A DNA stretch of 36,003 nt. Origin: Nocardia veterana NBRC 100344. Its GTDB lineage: Bacteria; Actinomycetota; Actinomycetes; Mycobacteriales; Mycobacteriaceae. The stretch lies in assembly GCF_000308855.1 (NCBI RefSeq), contig NZ_BAGM01000119.1:1-36003 (forward strand), read 5' to 3'. Position 1 is the stretch's first letter; each line of letters starts with the position of its first letter. Below are positions 33,660 to 36,003 of the stretch, in pieces. The notes beneath the pieces are model-generated. The model was not told the DNA's origin. It saw only the letters and a program-made list of their open reading frames with translations, and did not search any database. Position numbers and translations under genes: made by a program.

Positions 33660-34721
33660 ATGACCACCGTCGATCCCGTCGTACCGCACAGCTCACGATC
33701 GGCCGTGCTGCGGGTCGCCGCGGTCGTCACCGAGACGGCCGACGCCTGCTCGCTGGTTTTCGACGTGCCCGAACAGCTGCGTGAGCGGTTCGCCTACCAG
33801 CCCGGGCAGTTCCTCACCCTGCGCATCCCGAGCGAGCTCACCGGCTCGGTCGCGCGCTGCTATTCGCTGGCCAGCTCACCGCACACCGACGACCGGCCCA
33901 AGGTCACCGTCAAGCGCACGGTCGACGGGTACGCGTCGAACTGGGTGTGCGACAACGTCAAAGCCGGCGACGAGATCGAAGTGCTGCCACCCTCCGGTGT
34001 CTTCACCCCGAAGGATCTGGACGAGGATCTGCTGCTGTTCGCGGCCGGTAGTGGCATCACACCGGTGATGTCGATCCTGAAGTCGGCGCTGGCCCGCGGC
34101 ACCGGTCGCCTCGTGCTGGTGTACGCCAACCGCGATCCCGAATCGGTGATCTTCGCCGAGGAGCTGCGCGAACTCACGGCCAAGAATCCGCAGCGGCTGG
34201 TCGTGGTGCACTGGCTGGAGACGCTGCAGGGGCTGCCCACCACCGACAGCCTGGCCACCCTGTGCGTCCCCTACACCGGCTACCGCGCGTTCATGTGCGG
34301 ACCGAAGGCGTTCATGGACCGGGTGCACGACGCGCTCGGGCAGCTCGACGTGCCACGCAGCCGCACCCACGCCGAGATCTTCAACTCGCTGTCCGGCGAT
34401 CCGTTCGCCGACAACGCACCGGCCGAGGTGAGCGAGGAGGACGCCGCCGACGCCGCCACCGTGGAGGTCGAACTCGACGGACAGACCCATTCGTTGGCCT
34501 GGCCGCGCCGGCAGACCCTGGTCGACATCATGCTCGCGAAGGGTCTGGACGTGCCCTACTCCTGTCAGGAGGGCGAATGCGGTTCCTGCGCGTGCACGGT
34601 GCTGGAAGGCAAAGTGGAGATGGACAATTCGGAGATTCTCGATCCGGAGGACATCGAAGCCGGCTACATCCTCGGCTGCCAGGCACATCCGGTCACCGAC
34701 CATCTCAAGATCCAGTTCTGA
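33660..34721 (+). CDS. kshB: 3-Ketosteroid-9-alpha-monooxygenase, ferredoxin reductase component (KshB)
   Basis: 353 residues from ATG at 33660, with GAGAGGAC upstream; the frame also runs open from 33597. The order is a FAD domain with RCYS (66-69), an NAD-binding domain with AGSGITP (129-135) and CGP (213-215), and a C-terminal plant-type [2Fe-2S] domain with cysteines 302, 307, 310 and 340. Length and sequence closely follow mycobacterial KshB, including SELTGSVARCYSL and GYASNW. KshB takes electrons from NADH to the Rieske oxygenase KshA, which hydroxylates C9 of 3-ketosteroids and leads to ring B opening. The KstR box upstream supports this role. kshA is not in the window. Close paralogues act with other oxygenases, so the partner is inferred. 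Confidence 0.88.
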   Translation: MTTVDPVVPHSSRSAVLRVAAVVTETADACSLVFDVPEQLRERFAYQPGQFLTLRIPSELTGSVARCYSLASSPHTDDRPKVTVKRTVDGYASNWVCDNVKAGDEIEVLPPSGVFTPKDLDEDLLLFAAGSGITPVMSILKSALARGTGRLVLVYANRDPESVIFAEELRELTAKNPQRLVVVHWLETLQGLPTTDSLATLCVPYTGYRAFMCGPKAFMDRVHDALGQLDVPRSRTHAEIFNSLSGDPFADNAPAEVSEEDAADAATVEVELDGQTHSLAWPRRQTLVDIMLAKGLDVPYSCQEGECGSCACTVLEGKVEMDNSEILDPEDIEAGYILGCQAHPVTDHLKIQF

Positions 34722-34739
34722 GCTCGCGGGCGGCCGGTG

Positions 34740-35480
34740 TCAGCGCCGAGCTCGATACGCCGCCCGCAGCGCGGGTTCCAGCTGCTCGGTCGCATAGCTC
34801 AACGCCGTGCGGCCCATGTCCGGAGCGTGACGGTCCAGGAAGTCGATCAGTAGCGCGCGGTCGATACGTTTACCCACCTCACGCAGCATCCAGCCGACCG
34901 CCTTCTGGATCAGATCGCGCCGGTCGCCGAGCAGCCGGGCACTCAGTTCGATGGTGGTGGACGGGTCCCCGGCCTTGATGAAGGCGAAGGTGGTCAGCAC
35001 CGCCACGCGACGCTCCCACAGCGAATCCGCCTGCGCCAGTTCGTCGAGCAGATTCCGCGAACGGTTCAGCAGCCACGGACCCAGGATGTTCTCGGCCGAT
35101 ACGTCGACCAGGTCCCAGTTGTTCACCCGGCCGCCACGCACCGCGCGCAGATACATCTCGACGAGGTCGCGCTGCGCGCTCTCGTCGTAGCTGCGCGGCT
35201 TAACGGCTCGCGCCATCGCGGAATTCGCGATCACCAGGGCGGCGAACCGATGCTCGTGCACCGGGCTGTCGAGCAGGGCCTCGATCTCCGAAATGGGCAG
35301 CGCGGCAAACCGTCCGGCGATCGCCCGCAGCTGCGGCACGGTCACCCCGACGAAGACGTCGCCCTCGCCGTACTCACCGGGTCCCGTCTTGAAGAACCGG
35401 CGCAGCCCGGCCACCCGTTCGGGATCGGCCGCCGCATCGACCGCGCGCCGCACCTCGGCAGCGGTGAATCCGGTACTCAT
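34740..35480 (-). CDS. DNA alkylation repair protein, AlkD family
   Basis: 246 residues from ATG at 35480, convergent with kshB (18-bp gap). It is an all-helical HEAT-like repeat protein. Residues aligned with the Bacillus cereus AlkD site are conserved: NWDLVD (Trp122, Asp126), WERR (Arg158) and GWMLREVG (Trp197). AlkD-type glycosylases remove 3- and 7-alkylpurines without flipping the base. N-terminal features typical of the family (YGEGDVFVGVTVPQLR) are present. No damage-response box is evident. Whether it repairs self-inflicted damage from a nearby natural product is speculation; an NRPS peptide gives no reason to expect alkylation. Confidence 0.88.
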   Translation of the reverse strand: MSTGFTAAEVRRAVDAAADPERVAGLRRFFKTGPGEYGEGDVFVGVTVPQLRAIAGRFAALPISEIEALLDSPVHEHRFAALVIANSAMARAVKPRSYDESAQRDLVEMYLRAVRGGRVNNWDLVDVSAENILGPWLLNRSRNLLDELAQADSLWERRVAVLTTFAFIKAGDPSTTIELSARLLGDRRDLIQKAVGWMLREVGKRIDRALLIDFLDRHAPDMGRTALSYATEQLEPALRAAYRARR

Positions 35481-35484
35481 CCCA

Positions 35485-35498
35485 CGTCCCGCGGGACG
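35485..35498. promoter_or_regulatory. Perfect palindrome just upstream of the alkylation repair gene
   Basis: CGTCCCGCGGGACG, a 14-bp perfect palindrome 5 bp upstream of the start codon. It may be a regulator site or a hairpin in the leader. GC-rich palindromes this short do occur by chance. Confidence 0.3.
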
Positions 35499-35576
35499 GG
35501 CTCGGACGCCATCGTCGTATCGACCACGGGGAGAGTATCGCGCACCCGAGCCCGTCGGCCGGCTCGCTCGTCCGGC

Positions 35577-36002
35577 CTAGTTGGCGGAGATACGCTCTGC
35601 CCGCGATACCCGGGGCCGGCCCGAAACCTCGTCCGCGGGAATCACAATGCGCCAGCTCGGCTGCCGCGCGGGCCGCACCGGCGGCCGCCCCGGGGCGGTT
35701 CGCGCGGGATCACGCCGAACGGCGTTACGCGCCGGCGCGCGACGCGCGGGCGGAACGGGCGGCCCGACGGGCGCGACGACCGGCGCTGCCCAAGTCGACG
35801 CGGCGGCCGCAGGCATCGGAACGAGAGGCTCCGGCACGGGCACCGGCGCGACGGGTGCCGGTGCACCACCGGTCGCTACCGGCACGACTGCCGGTTGTGG
35901 TGCCGCAGCCGGTACCGGTGGCGCGACGGCCGGTCCCGGCGCGGCGACCGCGTACGGCTGCATGGGTGCCGGTGCGACAGCCGTCGGGCCGGGCGCCACC
36001 GA
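35577..36002 (-). CDS. Pro/Ala-rich C-terminal fragment of an unidentified protein, 5' end beyond window
   Basis: An open frame from the right edge to TAG at 35577, 141 residues visible. Most is low-complexity proline, alanine and valine, as in disordered linkers. A basic stretch (RRAPARNAVRRDPARTAPG) follows, then a more ordinary tail (SWRIVIPADEVSGRPRVS). The true start and the main domain lie outside the window. Biased composition means other frames are also open here, so the frame is likely but not certain. Confidence 0.55.
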   Translation of the reverse strand, partial: SVAPGPTAVAPAPMQPYAVAAPGPAVAPPVPAAAPQPAVVPVATGGAPAPVAPVPVPEPLVPMPAAAASTWAAPVVAPVGPPVPPARRAPARNAVRRDPARTAPGRPPVRPARQPSWRIVIPADEVSGRPRVSRAERISAN

Positions 36003-36003
36003 T

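Overview
This is a high-GC actinobacterial window, most likely from Nocardia or a close relative in the Mycobacteriales. The clues are the style of the peptide synthetases, a mycofactocin-type glycosyltransferase (MftF), a KshB steroid-degradation reductase, and a near-perfect KstR operator. That assignment is inferred from gene content; no rRNA or other marker gene is present.

Positions 1-29216 (minus strand) hold two tandem nonribosomal peptide synthetase (NRPS) genes. They are read right to left and overlap by one base (TGATG). The first, at 11547-29216, is about 5,890 residues: starter-type C-A(Ser)-T, C-A-T, C-A(Ser)-T, C-A(Thr)-T, C-A-T, then a lone C domain and a short A-like tail. The second begins at 11547 and runs off the left edge. 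It has an A-like N-terminal tail, A(Ser)-T, C-A-T, C-A-T and C-A(Ser), and is cut inside the ninth T domain. Together they form at least nine modules with no epimerization or thioesterase domain in view. The predicted order is (acyl or aryl cap)-Ser-X-Ser-Thr-X-Ser-X-X-Ser and onward. Two features stand out. Module 6 is split between the two proteins, with matching truncated A-domain remnants on each side of the break. The A domains of modules 3 and 9 share a 280-bp, roughly 98 % identical tract with foreign-looking codon use.

Positions 29217-32585: a 451-bp intergenic region holds an intrinsic terminator, a second hairpin and a doubtful small ORF. Next come an AcoR-like GAF regulator with a winged-helix/BTAD-like C-terminus (29668-31041) and a solitary mftF (31188-32585), both on the minus strand. 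No other mycofactocin genes are present.

Positions 32586-36003: a 354-bp divergent intergenic region leads to a TetR-family regulator (32940-33578, plus). A consensus KstR box follows at 33581-33594, then kshB (33660-34721, plus). An AlkD-type DNA alkylation repair gene is convergent to kshB (34740-35480, minus). The window ends in the proline/alanine-rich C-terminus of an unidentified protein on the minus strand.

The NRPS pair is the biosynthetic core; its tailoring, export and release genes must lie beyond the left edge or elsewhere. The GAF regulator is the closest candidate controller. The mftF, kshB and alkD genes look like ordinary metabolic or repair loci next to the cluster.
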